NCBI RefSeq assembly: GCF_004348735.1
Contig: NZ_SMKT01000044.1
Location: 1-55,967 of the forward strand
DNA length: 55,967 nucleotides
DNA from: Actinomadura sp. KC06
Lineage (GTDB): Bacteria; Actinomycetota; Actinomycetes; Streptosporangiales; Streptosporangiaceae
Direction: 5' to 3'
Part shown: positions 1 through 7,234 of the stretch, one piece after another
How positions within the stretch are numbered: position 1 is the first letter of the stretch
How the letters are laid out: every line of letters begins with the position of its first letter
The notes under the pieces: generated by a model
The model's database searches: none
The model's input: the letters and a program-made list of their open reading frames with translations, nothing else
Told to the model about the DNA's origin: nothing
Program-made: the position numbers and the translations under genes

Positions 1-18
1 GGGTGGGGCACGCCGGGG

Positions 19-627
19 TTATGCCTGCTCGTCCGGGCCTGACGCGGTGGGGACGTCGTCCGGCTCGACGGGCTCCCGGGGCCTGCGCGGAGGTGGGGGC
101 GGGGGCAGCGCGGTCTCCGGCTCCGGGTTCTTGTTCGGAAAGATCATTTCGCAGACTTCGAGGTAGAGCTGCTCGGGGTAGGGCAGGTAGTCCACGTTGG
201 TGAGCGCCTGGTCCTGGCCGGCGGACTCCAGGATGAACTCCCCGTAGCCGAGCATCCGGCCCGCGATCGTCCGCTTGAAGCTCATGTCGGTGACCTTGGC
301 CAGCGGCATCATCGCGACCTTGCGGGTGATCAGGCCGGTGGTCAGCAGCATCCGCTGGTTGGTGATCACGAAGTAGTCGACGGACCATTCCGCGACACGC
401 CAGACGAACCACGCCAGCAGGATCAGCCAGCCCCACCACACCCACGTGATGGCGGCGGTGACGGTGTTGCTCAGCACGCCCGCGATGATCAGGCCGCCGA
501 GGACGAGCGCGACCGGGACCATCAGCACGGCCGGATGCCGCCGCACCGTGATCACCTGGTTCTCGTGCGGGAGCAGGTACTTGTTCACCGAGGCCGGCGC
601 GGAGTCGCCGGGGGTAACGAGCCTCAT
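19..627 (-). CDS. PH domain-containing membrane protein (YdbS/bPH2-like)
   Basis: A 202-residue protein with two predicted membrane segments (about 33-53 and 59-78) followed directly by a bacterial PH-like domain (about 80-160; 'DYFVITNQRMLLTTGL' is the typical bPH2 opening). The C-terminal 30 residues are a proline-rich, acidic cytoplasmic tail. The architecture matches the YdbS/YdbT family of membrane-anchored PH proteins, whose precise role in actinobacteria is unknown. The ATG is preceded by GAGAGG. The gene lies 12 bp downstream of a 52-residue gene on the same strand, so the two are probably an operon. The family call is firm; the function is not. Confidence 0.85.
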   Translation of the reverse strand: MRLVTPGDSAPASVNKYLLPHENQVITVRRHPAVLMVPVALVLGGLIIAGVLSNTVTAAITWVWWGWLILLAWFVWRVAEWSVDYFVITNQRMLLTTGLITRKVAMMPLAKVTDMSFKRTIAGRMLGYGEFILESAGQDQALTNVDYLPYPEQLYLEVCEMIFPNKNPEPETALPPPPPPRRPREPVEPDDVPTASGPDEQA

Positions 628-639
628 GTCGGCGGCCTC

Positions 640-798
640 TCAGGCGAGCGCGTCGACGAAGGTGGCCAGGGAGCCTGCGGCGGAAGCGAGGCCGTTCGCC
701 GCACTCTCCACCGACTGGGCCGCGCCGTCCGGCTGGTTGATCACGTAAAACGCCACGAAGGCCACGGCGACCCACGTCATGTACTTCTTGGCGGGCAC
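640..798 (-). CDS. small hydrophobic conserved protein
   Basis: A 52-residue reading frame with a GTG start (796-798) and TGA stop. After a short basic start (VPAKKYMT) it has one hydrophobic stretch (about 8-21), then a small-residue helix (AAQSVESAANGLASAAGSLA) ending in ATFVDALA. It resembles small one-TM proteins that often precede PH-domain genes in actinomycetes (from memory). Its stop is 12 bp before the PH-domain gene, supporting co-transcription and perhaps a membrane partnership. No function can be assigned. Confidence 0.7.
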   Translation of the reverse strand: MPAKKYMTWVAVAFVAFYVINQPDGAAQSVESAANGLASAAGSLATFVDALA

Positions 799-872
799 GG
801 GCGCCTCCCGGAGCATCGACCCACAGACCCCGGTTCAGTCTCGCACAGCCGGTACGACCGGCAAAGCAGGCG

Positions 873-1133
873 CTATGGCGCGTTGTCGAGAGACGAACGG
901 CGCGTCCTGCGGCGCTTCTCGGCCGCGACGGTGGCGAGCACCTCCAGGTGCCTGCGCGCGATCCGTTCCACGAGTTCGGCCGGCGCCGACCCCGTGACCT
1001 CCTCGGCGCCGTGTCGTGCGGCGGAAACGCACCGGTCCACCGTGTCGGCGCCGTGCACCCCTTCGAACTCCTCGACGAGCCGCTCTCCGATCGCGGTGTA
1101 GCGCGGCAGGTCGCCGTCCCCTTGGTGAGCCAT
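873..1133 (-). CDS. small helical protein, possible three-helix-bundle domain
   Basis: An 86-residue, mostly helical, charged protein with a basic C-terminus (KRRRTRR). The ATG at 1133 was chosen because GAGG lies seven bases upstream; the open frame continues upstream but only with Arg/Gly-rich, non-conserved-looking sequence. The layout 'RYTAIGERLVEEF ... VDRCVSAARHG ... LVERIARRHLEVL' looks like the small three-helix-bundle dimerisation domain (DUF3562-like) found alone or before arsenate-reductase-type domains in actinobacteria. That family call is moderate, and nothing here shows its partner. Confidence 0.7.
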   Translation of the reverse strand: MAHQGDGDLPRYTAIGERLVEEFEGVHGADTVDRCVSAARHGAEEVTGSAPAELVERIARRHLEVLATVAAEKRRRTRRSSLDNAP

Positions 1134-1275
1134 CACGTGTCCTCGAGCTCGCTCGCACCGCCCGGTCCGTAACGGTCCCCCTGTGCCGGGACGGCGGAGG
1201 GGAACGCACATGGCGTTCCGTAGCGCTGTCGTACCCTCTGCCGCCGGGAACGAACATCGCAGGTCACGACCGCAT

Positions 1276-1415
1276 CCGGATCGTGATCAAGCTCCCGGGA
1301 CGCCATGATCGCCCCAGCTGCACCATGATCGACCCCTCGGAGAAAGCGTGATCTAGCGCTCGGGAGACATCGTGATCGAGCGCTCGGAACAGAGTGATCA
1401 GGCGCTCGGAGGCGT
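1276..1415. repeat. degenerate 22-24 bp tandem repeats in intergenic DNA
   Basis: The 298-bp gap between upp and the small helical gene holds five or six imperfect units that begin (A/G)TGATC and end near CTCGG. The last three are the clearest: units starting at 1348, 1372 and 1394 share GTGATC, one to three bases, then GCGCTCGG. Earlier units (about 1279, 1304, 1324) are more diverged. No gene or known RNA is recognisable in this gap. Confidence 0.6.
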
Positions 1416-1431
1416 CGTTGGGAGCGAGGGG

Positions 1432-2070
1432 TCAGACGACGCCGTAGAGGCGGTCTCCGGCGTCGCCGAGGCCGGGCATGATGAAGCCCTGCTCGTTGAG
1501 GTGGGAGTCGATCGCGGCCGTCACCACCCGGATGGGCGCCGAGAGGTCGGCGAACGCCTGTTCCAGGTACTTCAGGCCCTCCGGGGCGGCGAGCAGGCAG
1601 ATCGCGGTGACTTCGTCGGCGCCGCGGTCGAACAGCAGCCGGATGGCGGCGGCGAGCGTCCCGCCGGTCGCGAGCATCGGGTCGAGGACGTAGCACTGCC
1701 GGCCGGACAGGTCGTCCGGGAGCCGCGTCGCGTAGGTCTGGGCCTGCAGGGTGCCCTCGTCGCGAATCATCCCGAGGAAGCCGACCTCGGCGGTGGGCAG
1801 CAGGCGGGTCATGCCGTCCAGCATCCCGAGCCCGGCGCGCAGGATCGGCACGACGAGCGGCTTCGGGCTCGCCAGCTGGACGCCCTCGGCCGGGACGAGC
1901 GGGGTCTGGACGGTCGCCGCCGTGACCCGCATGTCGCGGGTCGCCTCGTAGGCGAGCAGGGTGACCAGCTCGTCGGCCAGACGGCGGAATGTGGGGGAAT
2001 CGGTGCGGACGTCCCGCAGCGTGGTGAGCTTGTGCGCGACGAGCGGATGATCGACGGCGAGGGTCTGCAT
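1432..2070 (-). CDS. upp: uracil phosphoribosyltransferase
   Basis: Converts uracil and PRPP to UMP in pyrimidine salvage. The 212-residue product has the PRPP loop DPMLATGGT (130-138), the N-terminal '[15 protein letters not shown]' block and the uracil-binding end [10 protein letters not shown] (199-208), all typical of bacterial UPRT. I use the ATG at 2070 because UPRTs usually begin a few residues before VDHPL; an in-frame GTG at 2088 would add six residues and cannot be excluded. The gene stands alone and is divergent from the next gene. Confidence 0.96.
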   Translation of the reverse strand: MQTLAVDHPLVAHKLTTLRDVRTDSPTFRRLADELVTLLAYEATRDMRVTAATVQTPLVPAEGVQLASPKPLVVPILRAGLGMLDGMTRLLPTAEVGFLGMIRDEGTLQAQTYATRLPDDLSGRQCYVLDPMLATGGTLAAAIRLLFDRGADEVTAICLLAAPEGLKYLEQAFADLSAPIRVVTAAIDSHLNEQGFIMPGLGDAGDRLYGVV

Positions 2071-2153
2071 GCGCTCACCGTAGTCCACCTCGGCCGATCC
2101 GCCGGAGGCCGCCGAAACTGGATAGACGCCGTTGAGCTGGGCAGTATGGCGTT

Positions 2154-2717
2154 ATGAACAGCGAAAGCGATCAGCGGCCCGGAGGGCCGGCGCGGGCGCG
2201 CGAGTCCGCGGCGGACCCGCCGGCGCCGGCGGCGCCTTCCTCCGAGGTCGCGACGCCCCCGCCAGAGGCGGCGACACCCCAGCCGGACGCCTCCGTATCG
2301 CGGTCGGAGGTCGCGGCGTCTCCTCCCGAAGCTGCGATTCCGCCTTCCGAGCCCAGGGCGACGAAGCCCCGGGCCGGCGCGGCGGCTGCCGAATCTTCCG
2401 CCCCCGGCGACCCCGTCGCCGACCGGGCTCCCGCCAACGCTCCCGTCCCCGCCGCCTCCGAGACCGCGGCGGGGTCCGTCGGGTCCGAGTCCCCGGCTTC
2501 GGTGACCGATGTCACAGGGGAGCGGGACGTCCAGCCGCGTCCAGGCCCCCAGGGCGACATCTCTCCCGAGGAGGTGCGCGAGCATCTGCGCCGCCGGGCG
2601 ATCTTCCTGCGGGAACTGGCCGAGGCCCGCGAGCTGCGGCGCCGGGTGACGCCGCACCGGTCCCGCCGCGCACGGATCCACGCGGCGCTGCGCCGCCGCA
2701 CCTTCCGGATCAACTGA
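2154..2717 (+). CDS. hypothetical protein, disordered Pro/Ala-rich N-terminus with basic C-terminal helix
   Basis: A 187-residue protein. Residues 1-135 are low-complexity Ala/Pro/Ser/Glu with repeats such as SEVATPPPEAA, predicted disordered. The last 50 residues form a charged helix and a very basic end (EVREHLRRRAIFLREL ... RRRTFRIN). The basic end looks like the conserved part. The gene lies between upp and the tadA group. Function unknown; the basic tail could bind nucleic acid, but that is a guess. Confidence 0.7.
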   Translation: MNSESDQRPGGPARARESAADPPAPAAPSSEVATPPPEAATPQPDASVSRSEVAASPPEAAIPPSEPRATKPRAGAAAAESSAPGDPVADRAPANAPVPAASETAAGSVGSESPASVTDVTGERDVQPRPGPQGDISPEEVREHLRRRAIFLRELAEARELRRRVTPHRSRRARIHAALRRRTFRIN

Positions 2718-2893
2718 CGCTGATCGACAAGGGCGTCGAGGCGGTAGATTCGTGCGGCCGGGCACCGGTTACGCGGGCGGCGCTGACTCCGGGTCTCACG
2801 CGCGGGTGTCGGCGCCAGTTTGGCGGTCGGGCGCACGAGCGCGCGTCGCATCTGCGACCATGCCCTGGCAGGAGACGCGCCGGTGGGGTGGAA

Positions 2894-3379
2894 ATGACGG
2901 ATGTGGACGCGACGGACTTCGCCGTCGTGGTGTACCGGGAAGACGAGGGCTGGGAGGCCGAGATCCTCCCGGTGGCGTTGACCGAGGACCTCGCGGGGCT
3001 CATCCATGCCCTCCGCCAGCAGCCGAGCCTCGGCGGCACGGTCGGGCTGGTGTCGGTCGGCGACGACTTCTTCGTCGCGATCCGCCTGCTCGGCGACGAC
3101 GTCATGGTCTTCCTGTCGGACGTCACCGCGTCCGTCGACTGGCCCCTCGCCGGCCAGGTCCTCGACTACCTGGACATCCCGATCCCCGAGGACGAGGAGC
3201 TCGACCAGGTCCTCCCCGTCGGCGACATGTCGATCTTCGCCGATCTCGGGCTGGACGAGATGGAGCTCGGCGCCATCTCCGGCGACCTGGAGCTCTACCC
3301 GGACGAGATGCTGCTCAGCATCGCCGGCCGCATCGGCTTCGCCTTCGCCTTCGAACGAGCCGTGGACGCCATCGCCTGA
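2894..3379 (+). CDS. tRNA adenosine deaminase-associated protein (copy 1)
   Basis: A 161-residue acidic protein, starting at ATG 2894 after GGGGTGG. It belongs to the actinobacterial family found next to tadA ('FAVVVYREDEGWEAEILP', 'GLVSVGDDFFVAIRLLGDDVMVFLSDV', 'DYLDIPIPEDEELDQVLPVGDMSIFADLGL'). The family is named for its neighbourhood; its biochemical role is not established. A second, diverged member follows directly and then tadA, all on the same strand, which suggests functional coupling to tRNA inosine formation. Confidence 0.88.
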   Translation: MTDVDATDFAVVVYREDEGWEAEILPVALTEDLAGLIHALRQQPSLGGTVGLVSVGDDFFVAIRLLGDDVMVFLSDVTASVDWPLAGQVLDYLDIPIPEDEELDQVLPVGDMSIFADLGLDEMELGAISGDLELYPDEMLLSIAGRIGFAFAFERAVDAIA

Positions 3380-3535
3380 GCCTTCCACCGGCGTCCGCAA
3401 AGGGTTCTCGACGGCGTGGGCGTCCCGCCGGAACGGCGCAGGCGTCCGGACGCGGCGGACTTATCTGCGGTGAAGCGGGCGATCCGCTGAGGTGAGGGGT
3501 GTGATCGGGGCAACCCCGTGGGTCACAATGACAAC

Positions 3536-3973
3536 GTGTCCTATTTCGCCGCCGTGTTCGCGCAGACCCCGGAGGGCTGGGTCGGCGCGGAGGCCGTGAT
3601 CGCCGAGGCCGAGCACGTCGACGACGTCGCCGACCTGATGCGCGAAGCGGCCGTCGAGTCCTATGGCGATCCCGTCGTCCTGCTGGTCGAGCAGGACGAC
3701 GACTGGTTCGCGGTCGTCCGGCTGGACGGGGAGGACGAGCCGCGCGCCTACATCTCCGCCGTCCGCGAGGACGGGCTCGGCTCGCTGTTCCAGCAGCTCG
3801 TCGGCGAGGTCCCGGACGGCGACCCCGCCGGCGACCCCGCCCTCCTCGAAGACCTGGGGCTCGACGCCAAGCAGCTCAGCGACCTCGGTGAGCGCGCCCT
3901 GCCCGGCGACGCGCTGCTCACGGTCGCCGAGCAGGCCGGTTTCGGCGAAGAGTTCGACCGCCTCCGTGACTGA
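3536..3973 (+). CDS. tRNA adenosine deaminase-associated protein (copy 2)
   Basis: A 145-residue paralogue of the preceding gene (FAAVFAQTPEGWVGAEAVI, WFAVVRLDGEDEPRAYISAV, EDLGLDAKQLSDLGE align with the same blocks). I choose GTG 3536 because a CACAAT box lies six bases before it, fitting the leaderless pattern seen repeatedly in this window; GTG 3518 would add six residues. The stop overlaps the tadA start by 8 bp, so translation is probably coupled. Two tandem copies here are unusual compared with the single copy I expect. Confidence 0.85.
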   Translation: MSYFAAVFAQTPEGWVGAEAVIAEAEHVDDVADLMREAAVESYGDPVVLLVEQDDDWFAVVRLDGEDEPRAYISAVREDGLGSLFQQLVGEVPDGDPAGDPALLEDLGLDAKQLSDLGERALPGDALLTVAEQAGFGEEFDRLRD

Positions 3974-4454
3974 CCCGGACGCCGCCGTCGATGTCGCCGC
4001 CGGGTTCGTGCCCGCGATGCGGCTGGCGTTGCGGGAGGCGCGGGCGGCGTCCGACGGCGGGGAGATCCCGGTCGGGGCCGTCGTCCTGGACGCGTCCGGC
4101 CAGGTCATCGGGACGGGTCACAACGACCGCGAGCGCAGCGCCGACCCGACCGGGCACGCGGAGATCATCGCGATGCGGGCCGCGGCGGCGTCCCTCGGGG
4201 GGTGGCGGCTGTCCGGGTGCACGCTGGTCGTGACGCTGGAGCCGTGCACGATGTGCGCCGGGGCGTCCGTCCTGGCGCGGCTGGACCGGGTCGTGTACGG
4301 GGCCGTCGACCCGAAGGCGGGCGCGGTCGGATCGCTGTGGGACGTGGTCCGCGACCGCCGTCTCAACCACCGTCCGGAGGTGGTCGCGGAGGTCCTGGCG
4401 GACGAGTGCGGCGCGCTGCTCACCGAGTTCTTCGCCCACCGCAGAGTCGGGTAG
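3966..4454 (+). CDS. tadA: tRNA-specific adenosine deaminase (TadA type)
   Basis: Zinc cytidine-deaminase-fold enzyme that deaminates the wobble adenosine to inosine, classically in tRNA-Arg(ACG). The 162-residue product shows the zinc/catalytic motif HAE (H64, E66) and PCTMC (C94, C97). The GTG start at 3966 overlaps the end of the upstream associated-protein gene. The stop lies 10 bp before a tRNA-Ser gene whose own -10 box overlaps the tadA stop codon. Length and motifs are normal for the family. Confidence 0.93.
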   Translation: MTDPDAAVDVAAGFVPAMRLALREARAASDGGEIPVGAVVLDASGQVIGTGHNDRERSADPTGHAEIIAMRAAAASLGGWRLSGCTLVVTLEPCTMCAGASVLARLDRVVYGAVDPKAGAVGSLWDVVRDRRLNHRPEVVAEVLADECGALLTEFFAHRRVG

Positions 4455-4457
4455 GCT
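4452..4457 (+). promoter_or_regulatory. -10 box of tRNA-Ser
   Basis: TAGGCT ends seven bases before the first base of the tRNA, the expected distance from a -10 box to a transcription start. It overlaps the tadA stop codon. No clear -35 was seen. Confidence 0.55.
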
Positions 4458-4464
4458 CTCCCGC

Positions 4465-4549
4465 GGTGGTGTCGCCTAGTGGACGAGGGCGCACGCCTCG
4501 AAAGCGTGTGAAGGGCAACCTTCCGTGGGTTCGAATCCCACCACCACCG
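4465..4549 (+). tRNA. tRNA-Ser (anticodon CGA)
   Basis: An 85-nt cloverleaf with acceptor stem GGTGGTG pairing with CACCACC (4542-4548) and discriminator G. The anticodon stem CACGC/GCGTG encloses loop CTCGAAA, giving anticodon CGA (reads UCG Ser). A long variable arm, GAAGG-GCAA-CCTTC, is diagnostic of a class II tRNA. The T arm is GTGGG-TTCGAAT-CCCAC. CCA is not encoded. Confidence 0.95.
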
Positions 4550-4616
4550 CTCTCCAGTGAGGCCGCCGCCCCGGGCATGGGGTAGGCGGCCTTCTCATTT
4601 CATTTGGGAGCGGGCG

Positions 4617-5738
4617 TCAGCCGACGGTGACCAGGGCGACGCCCGCCACGGCGACGGCCATACCGACGCGCTGGACGCCCCGGAGCCGCTCACTGAAGGT
4701 GATCCGGGCCAGCAGGACGGTGATCGCCGGATAGAGGGACGTCAGGACAGCGGCGAGGCTGAGCATCCCCTTGTGGGCGGCGAGGAAGTAGAGCACGTTC
4801 GCGCCCGCGTCCAGGGTGCCGGACAGGAGTGCGAGGCCGATCAGCTTCCGTCCGGACACCTTGGGGCCGAGGCCGCTGCCGCGTACGGCCATGATCAGCA
4901 CCGCGACCATGACGACGCTAAGGGTGCCGACGCGTGCGCCGACGAGCGGCCAAAGACCGGTACCGTCCCCGGCCGCCTTCAGCAGGACAAAGAAGACCCC
5001 GAAGCAGGCACCGGACAGCCCGGCCATGACCGGCCCCGAATCCAGAACCCACCGCCACCGACCCGCCCCCACCGCCAGCTTCGCGCCGACCGCCAGGTCC
5101 GCGCCATCCGCGCCACCTACACCACCCGCGCCGACCGCGCCCGCGCTGACCGCGCCGGGAGCCGCGCCCGCGCTGACCGCTCCATCCGCGCCGGGAGCCG
5201 CGCCCGCGCTGACCGCTCCATCCGCGCCGGGCGCCGCGCCTGCGAGCCACGACCCGGCGCCCGACCCGACGCCCGACCCGGCGCGCGGCTCGGTGCTGGG
5301 TCGGGTGTCCGGGGCGGCGTCTGGGCCGTTTCCGGCCTCCATGCTGACGAGGCCGATCGCGACGAGGCACAGCAGGACGCCCGCGACCACGAACGCGTCC
5401 AGCCGCTCGCCCCGCAGGACGCCCACGCCGACCGGCAGGATCGCGGCGGCCAGCGCGGACACCGGGGCGACCACGCTCATCGGCCCGCGCGCGAGCGCCC
5501 GGTAGAAGGTGATCAGCCCCGCGCCGCCGCTGAGCCCGCCCAGGAACCCCAGCGCCATCGGCCCGGGCGCGGCGTCTCCGCCGCTGAGCGGCGCGAACAC
5601 CAGGACGACCAGCAGGCCGACCGGGACGCACCAGGTCAGGGCCCGCAACGCGGTCGACTTCCGCGCGACCGCGCCGCCGAGGAAGTCGGCGACGCCGTAC
5701 GCGAGGGCGGCGCCCAGCGCGAGGACGGTGACCATCAA
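4617..5738 (-). CDS. EamA/DMT-family transporter with a low-complexity loop
   Basis: A 373-residue integral membrane protein with about ten hydrophobic segments in two EamA-type halves (start MVTVLALGAALAYGVADFLGG, typical of the family), probably exporting a small metabolite. Between the halves (about 140-215) lies a long Gly/Ala-rich hydrophilic loop built partly from a 12-residue repeat (GAAPGADGAVSA), encoded by a 36-bp DNA repeat. Its start overlaps the stop of the B3/4-domain gene by 4 bp (ATGA), so the two genes are translationally coupled. Substrate unknown. Confidence 0.88.
   Translation of the reverse strand: MMVTVLALGAALAYGVADFLGGAVARKSTALRALTWCVPVGLLVVLVFAPLSGGDAAPGPMALGFLGGLSGGAGLITFYRALARGPMSVVAPVSALAAAILPVGVGVLRGERLDAFVVAGVLLCLVAIGLVSMEAGNGPDAAPDTRPSTEPRAGSGVGSGAGSWLAGAAPGADGAVSAGAAPGADGAVSAGAAPGAVSAGAVGAGGVGGADGADLAVGAKLAVGAGRWRWVLDSGPVMAGLSGACFGVFFVLLKAAGDGTGLWPLVGARVGTLSVVMVAVLIMAVRGSGLGPKVSGRKLIGLALLSGTLDAGANVLYFLAAHKGMLSLAAVLTSLYPAITVLLARITFSERLRGVQRVGMAVAVAGVALVTVG
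5137..5245. repeat. 36-bp minisatellite inside the EamA gene
   Basis: Two adjacent, nearly identical 36-bp units (5161-5196 and 5197-5232), with partial copies on both sides, encode the GAAPGADGAVSA repeats of the transporter loop. The period is a multiple of three, so copy-number change would keep the frame. Confidence 0.8.
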
Positions 5739-6400
5739 CGTCCGCCGATCAGCCTGCTCGCCACCCGGACGTCCGGTGAGATCGCGCGGAGCCGCTCGGC
5801 GAGCCGGTCGCCCGCCTCTTCCAGCCTTTCGATCGGGTACGGCTCAAGGCGTTCGAGCAGGAAGAACCCGTTCTTCGCGGTCTCGGTCAGCCGCGTCCGG
5901 ACGCACTGCCGCCAGTTCCAGCGGCGGCAGGTCACGCCCGCGTCGTCCCGCCAGACGACCTCGCCCGGGTCCGGGTGCTCGACGGCCGGTTCGCCGTCCG
6001 CGATCACGTCGAACGGCTCGTCGCCGGTGGCCCGCACCAGCCGCGCCGCGCCCTGGTAGGCGTCGAAGTCCTCACCGCCGATGGGCAGCGCGTACTCGAC
6101 GCTCACCGCGTTGTAGGCGTCCACGACCTTGTTGATGGACGGGAGCGTGCCGGCCCGCCGGATCAGCGCGTCCACCGAGGGCCGGGTGCGCTGGGGCTTG
6201 GCGCCGAACGCCCGGTACGCGTCGCGCCAGGCCTCCACGTGCGGGTCGGCGGGGTCGGCCTTCTCCGCCGCTTCCGCCAGCCAGCCTTCCGACATGTGAT
6301 CGCTCGGCCCGTTCGCCAGGCCCTCGGCGGTCAGGACGAGCACGGCGAAGTCGGGACGCAGCTCCCGTACGGCCTCGTCCACGACAACCCGATCCAGCAT
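5735..6400 (-). CDS. B3/4 (tRNA-synthetase-like) domain protein
   Basis: A 221-residue protein carrying the B3/B4 editing-like domain otherwise found in the beta subunit of phenylalanyl-tRNA synthetase. Seen blocks include 'EAWRDAYRAFGAKPQRTRPSVDALIRR', 'LPSINKVVDAYNAVSVEYALPIGGEDF' and 'WNWRQCVRTRLTETAKNGFFLLE'. Stand-alone B3/4 proteins are suspected of acting on aminoacyl-tRNA or amino-acid-like substrates, but the reaction is not settled. A GAGGGGG ribosome site precedes ATG 6400. It is the first gene of an operon with the EamA transporter and is divergent from an XRE-cupin regulator, with operator-like inverted repeats between them. Confidence 0.9.
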   Translation of the reverse strand: MLDRVVVDEAVRELRPDFAVLVLTAEGLANGPSDHMSEGWLAEAAEKADPADPHVEAWRDAYRAFGAKPQRTRPSVDALIRRAGTLPSINKVVDAYNAVSVEYALPIGGEDFDAYQGAARLVRATGDEPFDVIADGEPAVEHPDPGEVVWRDDAGVTCRRWNWRQCVRTRLTETAKNGFFLLERLEPYPIERLEEAGDRLAERLRAISPDVRVASRLIGGR

Positions 6401-6418
6401 CCAAGCCCCCTCTCTCGG

Positions 6419-6451
6419 TCATTTTAATGACACAGCGGTATCATCATACCG
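6419..6451. promoter_or_regulatory. divergent promoter with two inverted repeats
   Basis: Between the B3/4 gene and the XRE-cupin gene lie TCATT-TT-AATGA (6419-6430) and the perfect CGGTAT-CATC-ATACCG (6436-6451). The first contains a possible -10 (TAAAAT on the minus strand) for the B3/4 operon. They are good candidate operators for the adjacent regulator. Confidence 0.6.
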
Positions 6452-6564
6452 ACCGCCCGCCCCACCCCGCTTTCAACGGTGAGGCGCCCGCCGGTCTTCC
6501 GCGTCCCCCCGGCCATCGGCGGCGGTGGGATCGTTGGGTGACGGGTTCGGCGGCTGGAGGACGA

Positions 6565-7128
6565 GTGAGCGAGCAGGAGGCCATCGGGGAGGCCGTGGCG
6601 CGGACCGTGCGTGCGCTGCGGGCCGGGCACGGCTGGAGCCTGGACGAGCTGGCCGGACGCGCCGGGGTGAGCAAGGGCGTGCTGGTCGGGCTGGAGCAGG
6701 GGCGCGGGAACCCGAATCTCGGCACGCTCATCCGCATCTCGGACGCGCTCGGCGTCCCGTTGACCCGTCTGGTCCAGGTCGAGGAGGAGCCGCCGGTGCG
6801 GCTTTTCCGGCCGGAACGGCACGTGGTGCTGTGGCAGGGCGAACACGGCGGCACAGGAACACTGCTCGCGGGCAGCGACCCCCGTCCGTCACTGGAACTG
6901 TGGCGCTGGGAACTGCAGCCCGGCGAGACGCGCGAGAGCGACCCGCATGTGCCGGGCACCAAGGAGATCGTGTTCGTGGAGCAGGGAACGCTGACACTCG
7001 GCGTGGACGGCCGCACAGATCTCGTGGAGGAAGGAACGGCCGCAGTGTTCGTCGGCGACCGCCCCCACTCGTACGGCAACGCCGGTGACACCGAGGTCCA
7101 CTTCATCCTGGCCGTCCTCGACCTCTAA
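6565..7128 (+). CDS. XRE-family regulator with C-terminal cupin domain
   Basis: A 187-residue regulator with an N-terminal HTH_XRE (about 11-65; 'LRAGHGWSLDELAGRAGVSKGVLVGLEQGRGNPNLGTLIRISDALGV') and a C-terminal cupin (about 100-185; 'EIVFVEQGTLTLGVDGRTDLVEEGTAAVFVGDRPHSYGN'). I choose GTG 6565 because GGAGG lies four bases upstream; earlier in-frame starts only add a non-conserved Arg/Pro-rich leader. The cupin probably senses a small ligand. It is divergent from the B3/4-EamA operon, its likely target. Confidence 0.9.
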   Translation: MSEQEAIGEAVARTVRALRAGHGWSLDELAGRAGVSKGVLVGLEQGRGNPNLGTLIRISDALGVPLTRLVQVEEEPPVRLFRPERHVVLWQGEHGGTGTLLAGSDPRPSLELWRWELQPGETRESDPHVPGTKEIVFVEQGTLTLGVDGRTDLVEEGTAAVFVGDRPHSYGNAGDTEVHFILAVLDL

Positions 7129-7234
7129 CCCGCCAGGCCAAGGGCCAGCGTGCGGGGCCACGGCCAGGGAATCAAGGCATGGTGATCACGGCGTGGCCTG
7201 CGCCGGTGGTTGGCGGTGGCGGTGGCGGTGGGGG

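Noticed and set aside
1276..1415. CRISPR array
   Set aside because: Repeats are degenerate, 22-24 bp, without constant-length unique spacers or cas genes.
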